A stretch of 64,000 nucleotides of DNA. Origin: Rhizobium sp. RU36D (GTDB lineage Bacteria; Pseudomonadota; Alphaproteobacteria; Rhizobiales; Rhizobiaceae). The position numbers and the translations under genes were made by a program. The notes beneath the pieces are model-generated. The model searched no databases, had not been told where the DNA came from, and saw only the letters and a list, made by a program, of their open reading frames with translations. Position 1 is the stretch's first letter. Every line of letters starts with the position of its first letter. Below, piece after piece: positions 26,522-34,195 of this stretch. Location of the stretch: assembly GCF_900176345.1 (NCBI RefSeq), contig NZ_FWXU01000026.1, forward strand, positions 1-64,000, given 5' to 3'.

Positions 26522-27481
26522 ATGACCCGTACCATCGTCGCGTCCGCCACCAAGGAAATCATCATCGGCTTCGACCAGCCCTTCTGCGTCATCGGCGAGC
26601 GGATCAATCCGACCGGCCGCAAGAAGCTGGCCGCCGAGATGATCGAGGGCAATTTCGACACCGTGATCAAGGACGCGCTGGAACAGGTCGCGGCCGGCGC
26701 CACCATGCTGGACGTCAATGCCGGCGTCACCTCCGTCAACCCCAACGAAACCGAGCCGGCTCTCCTGGTCAAGACGCTCGAAATCGTCCAGGGCCTGGTC
26801 GACGTGCCGCTGTCGATCGACAGTTCCGTCACCGCCGCCATCGAGGCCGCGCTCAAGGTCGCCAAGGGTCGTCCGCTGGTCAATTCGGTCACCGGCGAGG
26901 AAGAAAAGCTCGAGGCCATCCTGCCGCTCTGCGCCAAGTACAACGTGCCCGTCGTCGCCATTTCCAATGACGAGACCGGCATTTCCATGGATCCCGACGT
27001 GCGCTTCGCCGTCGCCAAGAAGATCGTCGAGCGCGCCATGGACTACGGCATCAAGCCGGAAGACGTGGTCGTCGATCCGCTCGTCATGCCGATCGGCGCG
27101 CTGGGTGACGCCGGCCGGCAGGTCTTCGCCCTGCTCCACCGCCTGCGCAACGAATTGAAGGTCAACACTACCTGCGGCCTGTCCAACATTTCCTTCGGCC
27201 TGCCGCACCGCCACGGCATCAATGCCGGCTTCATCCCCATGGTCATTGGCGCCGGCATGACGTCCGCCATCATGAACCCCTGCCGCCCGCAGGAAATGGA
27301 AGCCGTCCGCGCCGCAAACGTCCTGAACGGCACCGATCCCAATTGCGGCAACTGGATCATGACCTATCGCGACCACAAGCCCGCGGAAGCTGGCGCCGCC
27401 TCCACCACGCCACCGGCTGCCGCGTCAGGTCGTCGTGGTGGCCGCGCGGCACGGGCCGGTGCGGGAGCGGCGACGGAATAG
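26522..27481 (+). CDS. Methyltetrahydrofolate:corrinoid methyltransferase (MtgA/AcsE/MtrH-like)
   Basis: The 319-residue protein is a pterin-binding TIM-barrel methyltransferase: FCVIGERINPTGRKKLAAEM (about 20-39), AGATMLDVNAGVTSVNPNE with the pterin-binding Asp and Asn, and PLSIDSSVTAAIEAAL. It transfers a methyl group between the corrinoid protein and tetrahydrofolate. A Gly/Ala/Arg-rich tail (last 30 residues) is unusual. It follows metF by 96 bases and precedes the reactivase gene; together they form the core of the pathway. Confidence 0.9.
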   Translation: MTRTIVASATKEIIIGFDQPFCVIGERINPTGRKKLAAEMIEGNFDTVIKDALEQVAAGATMLDVNAGVTSVNPNETEPALLVKTLEIVQGLVDVPLSIDSSVTAAIEAALKVAKGRPLVNSVTGEEEKLEAILPLCAKYNVPVVAISNDETGISMDPDVRFAVAKKIVERAMDYGIKPEDVVVDPLVMPIGALGDAGRQVFALLHRLRNELKVNTTCGLSNISFGLPHRHGINAGFIPMVIGAGMTSAIMNPCRPQEMEAVRAANVLNGTDPNCGNWIMTYRDHKPAEAGAASTTPPAAASGRRGGRAARAGAGAATE

Positions 27482-27489
27482 GTTTGTGC

Positions 27490-27610
27490 ACCAACCCCTC
27501 ATCCGCCTGCCGGCACCTTCTCCCCGCGGGCGGGGAGAAGACACAAGCGGGAACGCGGCCAGTCCCCTCGCCCCGTTTACGGGGAGAGGGTTAGGGTGAG
27601 GGGCGAGGCG
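27490..27610. repeat. Mosaic palindromic repeat element
   Basis: The segment holds CTTCTCCCCGCGGGCGGGGAG and CCCCGTTTACGGGG hairpins and the flank CCCTCATCCGCCTGCCGGCA, ending GGGTTAGGGTGAGGGG. The reverse complement of its left half recurs at 51,757-51,826. Such elements are common between rhizobial genes and may act as transcript ends. Confidence 0.75.
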
Positions 27611-27684
27611 GTCCTCTCGACATCGGCAGGAATCCCGCTTAGTCACGCCCCTTGCTTCCATGCCTCTCAGGAAATGCATCGCTC

Positions 27685-29715
27685 ATGACCGACATCGATC
27701 CCCTCGTTCTCTTCATGCCCTCGGGCAAGCGTGGCCGCTTCCCGGTCGGCACGCCGGTGCTGGAGGCCGCGCGCCAGCTTGGCGTCTATGTCGAGAGCGT
27801 CTGCGGCGGTCGTGCCACCTGCGGGCGCTGCCAGATCGAGGTCCAGGAAGGCAATTTCGCCAAGCACGGCATCACCTCGTCCAATGACCACATCTCGCCC
27901 GTCGGTCCGAAGGAAGAGCGCTATGACCGCGTTCGGGGCCTTCCGGAGGGCCGGCGCCTCTCGTGCTCGGCCACGATCCTTGGAGACCTGGTCGTCGACG
28001 TGCCGCAGGATACGGTCGTCAACGCCCAGGTGGTGCGCAAGGCCGCCAGCGACCGGGTGATCGAGCGCAACCCCGCCATCCATCTCTGCTATGTCGAAGT
28101 CGACGAGCCCGACATGCACAAACCGCTGGGCGACCTGGATCGTCTTAAGGTGATGCTGGAGAAAGACTGGGGCCTGAGAGACCTGCAGGTCGAGCCCTAT
28201 CTCTATCCGCTCGTGCAGAAGATCCTGCGAAAGGGCAATTGGACGGTCACCGCCGCCATCCACCGCGATCTCGAAACCTCTAGGCCCACCATCACGGCGC
28301 TGTGGCCCGGCCTGCACAACGAGGCCTATGGCCTTGCTTGTGATATCGGCTCCACCACCATTGCCATGCATTTGGTCTCGCTGCTGTCGGGCCGCGTGGT
28401 CGCCTCCTCCGGCACGTCAAACCCGCAGATCCGCTTCGGCGAGGATCTGATGAGCCGCGTTTCCTACGTGATGATGAACCCTGACGGACGCGAGGCCATG
28501 ACAAAGGCCGTGCGTCAGGCGGTATCCGAACTCACCGACAAGGTCTGCGCCGAAGGAGGTGTCAGCCGAACTGACATCCTCGACTCGGTCTTCGTCGCCA
28601 ACCCCATCATGCACCACCTGTTCCTCGGCATCGATCCGACCGAACTCGGCCAGGCGCCGTTCGCGCTGGCCGTATCGGGTGCCGTCTCCTGCCAGGCCAG
28701 GGACATCGAGCTCGCGCTTAATCCCGGCGCCCGCACCTATCTCCTGCCCTGCATCGCCGGCCATGTCGGCGCAGATGCCGCCGGAGCGACATTGGCCGAA
28801 GGCCCGCATCGCCAGGACCGGATGATGCTGATGGTCGATGTCGGCACCAATGCCGAGATTGTGCTCGGCAATCGCGAGCGGACCGTGGCCGCTTCGTCGC
28901 CAACAGGTCCGGCCTTCGAGGGTGCGGAAATCTCCTGCGGCCAGCGCGCGGCGCCTGGCGCCATCGAACGCGTCCGGATCGACCCGCAGACGCTCGAACC
29001 GCGTTTTAAGGTCATCGGCGTCGAGCAATGGTCGGACGAGGAGGGCTTTGCCGAAGCCGCGGAAAAGACCGGCATCACCGGTATCTGCGGCTCCGCCATC
29101 ATTGAGGTCGTGGCCGAGATGTATCTCTCCGGGGTCATCTCCGCTGATGGCGTCGTCGATGGTGCGATGGCGGCAAAAAGCTCGCGCATCCTGGAAAACG
29201 GCCGCACCTTCTCCTACCTGCTGCATGAGGGTGCGCAGAAGATCACTGTCACCCAGAACGACGTGCGCGCCATTCAGCTGGCCAAGGCCGCGCTCTATGC
29301 GGGGATCAAGCTGCTCATGGAAAAGCTCGGCGTCGATACGGTCGATACCATCCGCTTCGCCGGCGCTTTCGGCTCTTTCATCGATCCGAAATATGCCATG
29401 GTGCTGGGCCTGATCCCGGACTGCGACCTGTCCGAGGTCAAGGCGGTCGGCAATGCCGCCGGCACCGGCGCGCTGATGGCGCTGCTCAACCGGGGCCACC
29501 GCCGCGAGATCGAGGAAACCGTCACCCGCATCGAGAAGATCGAGACGGCGCTGGAGCCGCATTTCCAGCAACTCTTCATCGACGCCATGGCCCTGCCCAA
29601 CAAGGTCGACCCCTTCCCGAAACTCTCGGCTGCCGTCACGCTGCCCGAGCGGAAGATCTTGTCGGACGGCGATGGCGAAGGCGGTGGACGTCGGAGACGC
29701 AGAAGCCGCGAGTGA
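27685..29715 (+). CDS. RACo-type [2Fe-2S]/ASKHA corrinoid reductive activator
   Basis: I choose ATG 27685 (MTDIDPLVLFMPSGKRG), giving 676 residues. The N-terminal ferredoxin domain binds one [2Fe-2S] cluster through ESVCGGRATCGRCQIEVQEG and a fourth Cys in RRLSCSAT. A middle domain follows, then the DUF4445 ASKHA ATPase with LACDIGSTTIAMHLVSLLSG (about 216-235) and MLMVDVGTNAEIVLGNRE. Such proteins use ATP to reduce inactive Co(II) corrinoid back to Co(I). A polar Arg/Gly tail ends the protein. It is the last gene before an IS element 42 bases downstream. Confidence 0.92.
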   Translation: MTDIDPLVLFMPSGKRGRFPVGTPVLEAARQLGVYVESVCGGRATCGRCQIEVQEGNFAKHGITSSNDHISPVGPKEERYDRVRGLPEGRRLSCSATILGDLVVDVPQDTVVNAQVVRKAASDRVIERNPAIHLCYVEVDEPDMHKPLGDLDRLKVMLEKDWGLRDLQVEPYLYPLVQKILRKGNWTVTAAIHRDLETSRPTITALWPGLHNEAYGLACDIGSTTIAMHLVSLLSGRVVASSGTSNPQIRFGEDLMSRVSYVMMNPDGREAMTKAVRQAVSELTDKVCAEGGVSRTDILDSVFVANPIMHHLFLGIDPTELGQAPFALAVSGAVSCQARDIELALNPGARTYLLPCIAGHVGADAAGATLAEGPHRQDRMMLMVDVGTNAEIVLGNRERTVAASSPTGPAFEGAEISCGQRAAPGAIERVRIDPQTLEPRFKVIGVEQWSDEEGFAEAAEKTGITGICGSAIIEVVAEMYLSGVISADGVVDGAMAAKSSRILENGRTFSYLLHEGAQKITVTQNDVRAIQLAKAALYAGIKLLMEKLGVDTVDTIRFAGAFGSFIDPKYAMVLGLIPDCDLSEVKAVGNAAGTGALMALLNRGHRREIEETVTRIEKIETALEPHFQQLFIDAMALPNKVDPFPKLSAAVTLPERKILSDGDGEGGGRRRRRSRE

Positions 29716-29757
29716 TGTTGATAATCGGCAGATCGCAGACTGGGCCTTAAACATCTA

Positions 29758-30620
29758 GGCTGTGGTGACAATTTAGGGGGGAGGGATTCCGCTTTGGCAG
29801 CAAATCAGATTCAACACTGACTTTTGGAGGTCGGTGATGGATGGGGAAGTTCTTCGCGATGATCAGTGGGATCGAGTGAAATCGTTCGTTCCCGGCGGTC
29901 GCAAAGGCAAGCGGGGTCCGCGCAGTGACGGGCGTCAGTTCTTTGACGCGGTGCTATGGCTGGCGCGATCAGGTGCGCGCTGGCGAGATCTGCCCGAGGA
30001 TCGGTTCGGCCCTTATCAGACGCTGAAGCGCCGCTACTATCCTTGGATTGAACAAGGTGTGTTCGATCGGATTTTCGAGGCGGTAGCCGTCGATCCTGAC
30101 CTGGAGTGGTTTTCGATCGATGCGACAGTCATCCGCGCTCAGGCTCAAGCCGGCGGTGGCCGACGAAAAAGGGGGGACCGCAAGCCCAGGCTCTCGGTCG
30201 CTCCCGCAGCGGATTTGGCAGCAAAAATCCATGCAGTAGTCGATACGCTCGGCCTTCCGGTGCGCTTCCACCTCGGACCAGGCCAGCAAAATGACATGGC
30301 TCCGGCTGGCGATCTCGTTAGGGGCATGTCGGCCAAACAGGTGCTGGCAGACCGCGCCTATGACGCCGACAGCCTTCATGACATTATCCTCGAACAGGGC
30401 GGCGAACCGGTGATACCGCCGCGCCGGCATCACAAGTATCAGCATGATTATGACCGCATCGCTTACAAGGCACGATGGGGTATCGAGAGCTTCTTCGCAA
30501 AGCTCAAGCAGTGGCGGCGCATCGCCACTCGCTACGACAAAATCGCTGCCAACTTCATGGGCTTCATCAAAATCGCCAGCATAATGTTATGGCTCAAATG
30601 ATTAATTTGTCACTACAGCC
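29758..30620. mobile_element. Complete IS5-family (IS427-group) insertion sequence, 863 bp
   Basis: The ends are imperfect inverted repeats: left GGCTGTGGTGACAATTTA (29758-29775) and right, read on the minus strand, GGCTGTAGTGACAAATTA (30620-30603), 16 of 18 identical. Both sides are flanked by TA (29756-29757 and 30621-30622), matching the target duplication of the IS427 group. One intact transposase frame fills the element. Confidence 0.85.
29837..30601 (+). CDS. IS5-family transposase (IS427 group)
   Basis: From ATG 29837, six bases after GGAGG, the protein has 254 residues. It has the N-terminal DUF4096 segment (LRDDQWDRVKSFVPGG to RWRDLPEDRFGPYQTLKRRY) and a DDE domain with FSIDATVIRAQAQAGG, VLADRAYDADSLHDIILEQG and the C-terminal glutamate in RWGIESFFAKLKQWRRIATR. 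Related elements often split this gene by a programmed frameshift; here it is one continuous frame, so the element may be active. Confidence 0.92.
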   Translation: MDGEVLRDDQWDRVKSFVPGGRKGKRGPRSDGRQFFDAVLWLARSGARWRDLPEDRFGPYQTLKRRYYPWIEQGVFDRIFEAVAVDPDLEWFSIDATVIRAQAQAGGGRRKRGDRKPRLSVAPAADLAAKIHAVVDTLGLPVRFHLGPGQQNDMAPAGDLVRGMSAKQVLADRAYDADSLHDIILEQGGEPVIPPRRHHKYQHDYDRIAYKARWGIESFFAKLKQWRRIATRYDKIAANFMGFIKIASIMLWLK

Positions 30621-30662
30621 TAAAGCCTTCCAAGACTGCTCACATTATTCTAGACAGCGGTC

Positions 30663-31238
30663 ATGAGCCCGACCCCGCAAATCACCCGCTCTTTCGCAAC
30701 CTCAGGCGAGCTCGCTTTGTGGCTGGCCGAGAATCATGACAGCGCCACGGAGCTCTGGATACGGATCTATAAGGCGGGCTCTGGCACGCCCTCTGTCACC
30801 TGGGCCGATTGCGTGATCGAGGCCATAACCTATGGCTGGATCGACAGCCAGAAACAGTCGCTGGATGCCAATTCCTATGTCCAGCGCATCACGCCCCGAA
30901 AAGCAAAGTCCAACTGGTCCAGGAAGAACTGCGAACATGCTGAACGTTTGATCGCCGAAGGCCGCATGATGCCTGCAGGGCTGGCCCACGTCCAGGCCGC
31001 GCGACAGGATGGTCGTTGGGACAGCGCCTATGCAGGCTCTGCCACCATGACTATTCCCGAAGATTTTCTGACCTCACTGGAAACAAGGCCAGCGGCCAAG
31101 GCCTTTTTTCAAACCCTTGATCGAAAAAACCTCTATCCGATCTATTATCGCCTCCAGACTGCCAAGGGCACCGAAACCCGCAACAAGCGCATGCAGCAGA
31201 TCCTCGATCAACTGGAGCGCGGCGAGAAATTCCACTGA
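30663..31238 (+). CDS. YdeI-family protein
   Basis: The 191-residue protein matches the YdeI (OmpD-associated / bacteriocin-protection) family: AEN-x-DSATELWIRIYKAGSG, then CVIEAITYGWIDSQKQSLDA (about 52-71) and RITPRKAKSNWSRKNCEHAE. Function is unclear; some members affect resistance to polymyxin or organic acids. It starts 43 bases beyond the right end of the IS, so the IS may have separated it from its promoter or supplied one. Confidence 0.83.
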   Translation: MSPTPQITRSFATSGELALWLAENHDSATELWIRIYKAGSGTPSVTWADCVIEAITYGWIDSQKQSLDANSYVQRITPRKAKSNWSRKNCEHAERLIAEGRMMPAGLAHVQAARQDGRWDSAYAGSATMTIPEDFLTSLETRPAAKAFFQTLDRKNLYPIYYRLQTAKGTETRNKRMQQILDQLERGEKFH

Positions 31239-31308
31239 GGAATCATCGTCTTCGGCGACATCTGCTGCCAATGGCCATGTCTGCGTTTTCTCCCCCGGAT
31301 AGGGCTTG

Positions 31309-32205
31309 TCACGCCGCGAGGCTGAGCAGTTCCGCGAAGGCAAATCGCACACTGTCGGCGACGGCCTTGACCGGTTCCGATGCATCGCCTGATGTCAGCA
31401 GGCGCACCTGGAAGCTTCCGAGTTCCGGCAGGCCGTTCTTGGCACCGAGGGCCACCATGTCAGAGGTCAGGTAGCTGCGTGGCAGTGGCGCCACCGCAAG
31501 GTCCGCCACCACGGCGGCCCGCTGTGCCATTGTATGGGCGCTGAGATAGGCGATGCGATAGGGCCGCTTTTCCTTTTCCAGCCGAGACAGAGCGTCGGCC
31601 CGCCAGCAGCAGCCGTCTTCCCAGATCGACACGGGCAATGGCTCGCGCAGATGCGCCGTGCCGCAGCGGGCGCCGGCCCAGACAAGCTGCTCCGTATGAA
31701 TGATTTCGCCCTCGATCGAGGTCACGCCCGGCGATGTATTGACCAGCGTCAGATCCAGCCGCTGCTCCTGCAGCCGCCGGCGCAACTGGTTGCTGGTATC
31801 CACCGTCAGGTCGACCATGATCGCCGGATAAACCTCCGCAAAGCGCCGGAGGATGGTCGGCATGAAACGTTCGCCGATATCGTCGGGCGCACCGAGCCGC
31901 ACGACGCCGCGCATTTCCGGCATCCGGAAGCGGCTGACGGCCTCGTTTGACAGCGCGAGGATGCGCCGCGCATAGGTCAGCAGGGTTTCGCCGCCGTGGG
32001 TGAGCGATACCGAGCGCGCATCCCTGAGGAAAAGCGGCGCCCCGAGTTGATCCTCGAGCTTCTTGATCTGCATGGACACGGCCGATGGCGTCCGGAACAC
32101 CCGCTCGGCGGCGGCCGAGAAACTGCCGGAATCCGCAATCGCCACGAAGGTTCTGAGCACATCGATTTCCAGCAGCGGAAGGACTTGCTGTTCCAGTGAT
32201 CCCAT
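31309..32205 (-). CDS. LysR-family transcriptional regulator
   Basis: Starting at ATG 32205 (MGSLEQQVLPLLEIDVLRTF) with GAAGGTG upstream, the protein has 298 residues. The winged helix-turn-helix (GSFSAAAERVFRTPSAVSMQ) is followed by a LysR effector domain beginning VVRLGAPDDIGERFMPTILR. It is divergent from two DUF1127 genes whose upstream regions share a 10-bp motif. This arrangement recalls VtlR-type regulators of Brucella and Agrobacterium, which activate small DUF1127 genes and an sRNA; that link is inferred. Confidence 0.9.
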   Translation of the reverse strand: MGSLEQQVLPLLEIDVLRTFVAIADSGSFSAAAERVFRTPSAVSMQIKKLEDQLGAPLFLRDARSVSLTHGGETLLTYARRILALSNEAVSRFRMPEMRGVVRLGAPDDIGERFMPTILRRFAEVYPAIMVDLTVDTSNQLRRRLQEQRLDLTLVNTSPGVTSIEGEIIHTEQLVWAGARCGTAHLREPLPVSIWEDGCCWRADALSRLEKEKRPYRIAYLSAHTMAQRAAVVADLAVAPLPRSYLTSDMVALGAKNGLPELGSFQVRLLTSGDASEPVKAVADSVRFAFAELLSLAA

Positions 32206-32250
32206 CACGGCACCTTCAATTATATTGAACATAAAAGACATATCATTGCA

Positions 32251-32260
32251 TTTGATTGAT
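32251..32260 (+). promoter_or_regulatory. Shared motif TTTGATTGAT, copy 1
   Basis: Lies 63 bases before the start of the first DUF1127 gene and 46 bases from the divergent lysR start. It is embedded in CATTGCATTTGATTGAT, which matches CATTCGTTTGATTGAT before the second DUF1127 gene except for a one-base gap and one change. It is a candidate LysR binding site. Confidence 0.5.
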
Positions 32261-32313
32261 TGTCAATGCAGGCGAAGGATCAGTCCATCGGCAATCAAGA
32301 TGGGAGAGCGCAG

Positions 32314-32478
32314 ATGATCCTGGCATCCGCCCTGAGACTGATCAGCGATATGTATGGACGCTGGCAGCAGCGCCGCAAAAGACGACACCTCGAACGCAAC
32401 CTGTCGCGGGAAATGCAGGCCCTGCCCCACAATGTGCGGCACGACCTCAACTGGCCTGGAAACGATCGGGTCGACTAA
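32314..32478 (+). CDS. DUF1127 small arginine-rich protein, copy 1
   Basis: The ATG at 32314 follows GGGAGAGCGCAG; upstream in-frame starts at 32260 and 32266 have no ribosome binding site and would overlap the regulatory motif. The 54-residue protein has SDMYGRWQQRRKRRHLERNL and ends in DLNWPGNDRVD, the DUF1127 layout. Such proteins bind RNA or help stress and phosphate responses in alphaproteobacteria. Confidence 0.8.
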   Translation: MILASALRLISDMYGRWQQRRKRRHLERNLSREMQALPHNVRHDLNWPGNDRVD

Positions 32479-32516
32479 TCATCAATTTTGATGATCGATA
32501 ACATCATAAACATTCG

Positions 32517-32526
32517 TTTGATTGAT
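32517..32526 (+). promoter_or_regulatory. Shared motif TTTGATTGAT, copy 2
   Basis: Lies 69 bases before the start of the second DUF1127 gene, nearly the same distance as copy 1 from its gene. A CATCA-atttt-TGATG-like dyad sits just upstream (about 32480-32493). Confidence 0.5.
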
Positions 32527-32585
32527 GAAGCCTGCAATGAAAAGAGTGATCACGCGCCAAACGGGCGCACAACCGTGAGGATAAG

Positions 32586-32804
32586 ATGATGACCTTGGTA
32601 AGTTATGATGCTCGGATGACCCGGCAACCGCGCCGGTCATCCCATACCGCCGCCTTCCTGCAGACATCCGTCAGTGCCGCCGAACGCTTGGGCAGATGGT
32701 GGCAGCAGCGCAGACAGCTCCGCGCCCTGGAGTCCATGCCGGCGGACCTGCGCAAGGATATCGGCTGGCCCGGCGCCGACCGCCTGAACCCGTCGCGCCG
32801 CTAA
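32586..32804 (+). CDS. DUF1127 small arginine-rich protein, copy 2
   Basis: The 72-residue protein begins at ATG 32586 (or 32589) after GTGAGGATAAG. Its C-terminal half, RLGRWWQQRRQLRALESMPA then DLRKDIGWPGADR, is a standard DUF1127 domain and is clearly related to the gene 107 bases upstream. The pair looks like a diverged tandem duplication under common control. Confidence 0.83.
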   Translation: MMTLVSYDARMTRQPRRSSHTAAFLQTSVSAAERLGRWWQQRRQLRALESMPADLRKDIGWPGADRLNPSRR

Positions 32805-32861
32805 CGACCCCGCGCGCGGGCCCGTGCCGGAGTCGCGAAGAGGCCAATAGCCCCTGGTGGA

Positions 32862-32876
32862 GGTGGTTGAACCACC
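32862..32876. other. Hairpin between DUF1127 and GlxA-type genes
   Basis: GGTGGTT-g-AACCACC, extended by GGA/TCC with a bulge. It lies 58 bases after the second DUF1127 stop and may end that transcript. The remaining sequence to 33093 holds no gene I can support. Confidence 0.4.
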
Positions 32877-33093
32877 CTCCGCGGAAGCGCAAGCGATACA
32901 GTCACTTATGGCCTGAGGCCGCCATAGGGGCCGCCCCTCAAGTCGCAATCGGAAAACTCGGAAGAAAAATCTGCGTATTTTGTGCGGCGGGTGGGCCACG
33001 CCGCGCATTTCCATGCTAGTGTCGCTTTTGAGCTATCGAGATGACGAATTCCAAGCAAGGAATGAGCATCTTTCGCCGCGCACGGGCCCTCAC

Positions 33094-34113
33094 ATGAGCA
33101 AATCGCAGACCAAGAAGCGTTCCCTGGTTTTTTTCCTCGTGCCGCATTTCACCATGCTGCCCTTTGCCGGCGCCATCGAGACGCTGCGCATCGCAAATCG
33201 CATGCTAGGCTACCAGGCATATGAATGGCGTCTGGCCTCGGTCGATGGCCAAAAAGTCTATTCCTCCTCGGGCATCGGCATCGAGGTCAATGGCGGACTG
33301 GCCGACGAGCGCCGCTACCTGAGCGGCGAGAATCGGCCGAACATGGTAATGGTCTGTTCCGGCATCTATGTCGAGGAATTCTCGAACAAATCGGTCAATG
33401 CCTGGTTGCGTGAAGCCTATAATCGCGGCGCCATCGTCGGCAGCCTCTGTACGGGCGCCCATGTGCTGGCCCAGGCGGGCCTGCTCAATGGCAAACGCTG
33501 CGCCATCCACTGGGAAAACCTGCCGGGCTTTGCCGAGGCCTTTCCCCAGGCAGAAGTCTATGCCGACCTCTATGAAGTCGACGGCAATCTCTACACCTGC
33601 GCCGGCGGTACCGCATCGCTGGACATGATGCTGAATATCATCGGCCAGGATTTCGGCGAAGGCTTGGTCAACCGGGTTTGCGAACAGCACTTGACGGACC
33701 GCGTTCGCAGCCCCCACGATCGCCAGCGCCTGCCGCTTAGGGCGCGTCTCGGCGTCCAGAACTCCAAGGTTCTCTCGATCATCGAGCTGATGGAAAGCAA
33801 TCTTGCCGAGCCGCTGTCGCTCCTGGAGATCGCCGACGATGCTGGCCTGTCCCGCCGCCAGATCGAACGCCTCTTCAGGCAGGAAATGGGTCGCTCGCCT
33901 GCCCGCTACTATCTCGAAATCCGGCTCGACCGCGCCCGCCACCTGCTCGTCCAGTCGTCCATGCCCGTCGTCGAAGTCGCCGTCGCCTGCGGCTTCGTCT
34001 CCGCCTCACACTTCTCCAAGTGTTATCGCGAACTCTACAATCGCTCGCCGCAGCAGGAACGCGCGGAACGAAAGCTGACGATGTCGAGCAATCGGACCGG
34101 GGTTGTGGTGTGA
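33094..34113 (+). CDS. GlxA/GbdR-type AraC-family transcriptional regulator
   Basis: I choose ATG 33094 (MSKSQTKKRSLVFFLVPHFT), giving 339 residues. The N-terminal DJ-1/PfpI-like domain includes the nucleophile-elbow segment GSLCTGAHVLAQAGLLNGKR; the C-terminal AraC domain has two helix-turn-helix units (LSLLEIADDAGLSRRQIERL and MPVVEVAVACGFVSASHFSK). This group includes GbdR and CdhR, activators of glycine betaine and carnitine catabolism. It is a plausible regulator of the betaine transporter and methyltransferase genes, though 4-25 kb away. Confidence 0.87.
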   Translation: MSKSQTKKRSLVFFLVPHFTMLPFAGAIETLRIANRMLGYQAYEWRLASVDGQKVYSSSGIGIEVNGGLADERRYLSGENRPNMVMVCSGIYVEEFSNKSVNAWLREAYNRGAIVGSLCTGAHVLAQAGLLNGKRCAIHWENLPGFAEAFPQAEVYADLYEVDGNLYTCAGGTASLDMMLNIIGQDFGEGLVNRVCEQHLTDRVRSPHDRQRLPLRARLGVQNSKVLSIIELMESNLAEPLSLLEIADDAGLSRRQIERLFRQEMGRSPARYYLEIRLDRARHLLVQSSMPVVEVAVACGFVSASHFSKCYRELYNRSPQQERAERKLTMSSNRTGVVV

Positions 34114-34195
34114 GGACGCAGTAGCGGCCGGGCCTGCCGGCGGCTATCCGCTTCAAGATCTGCTGAGACAATTCAGACTTTTTGCCGCTAGATAA

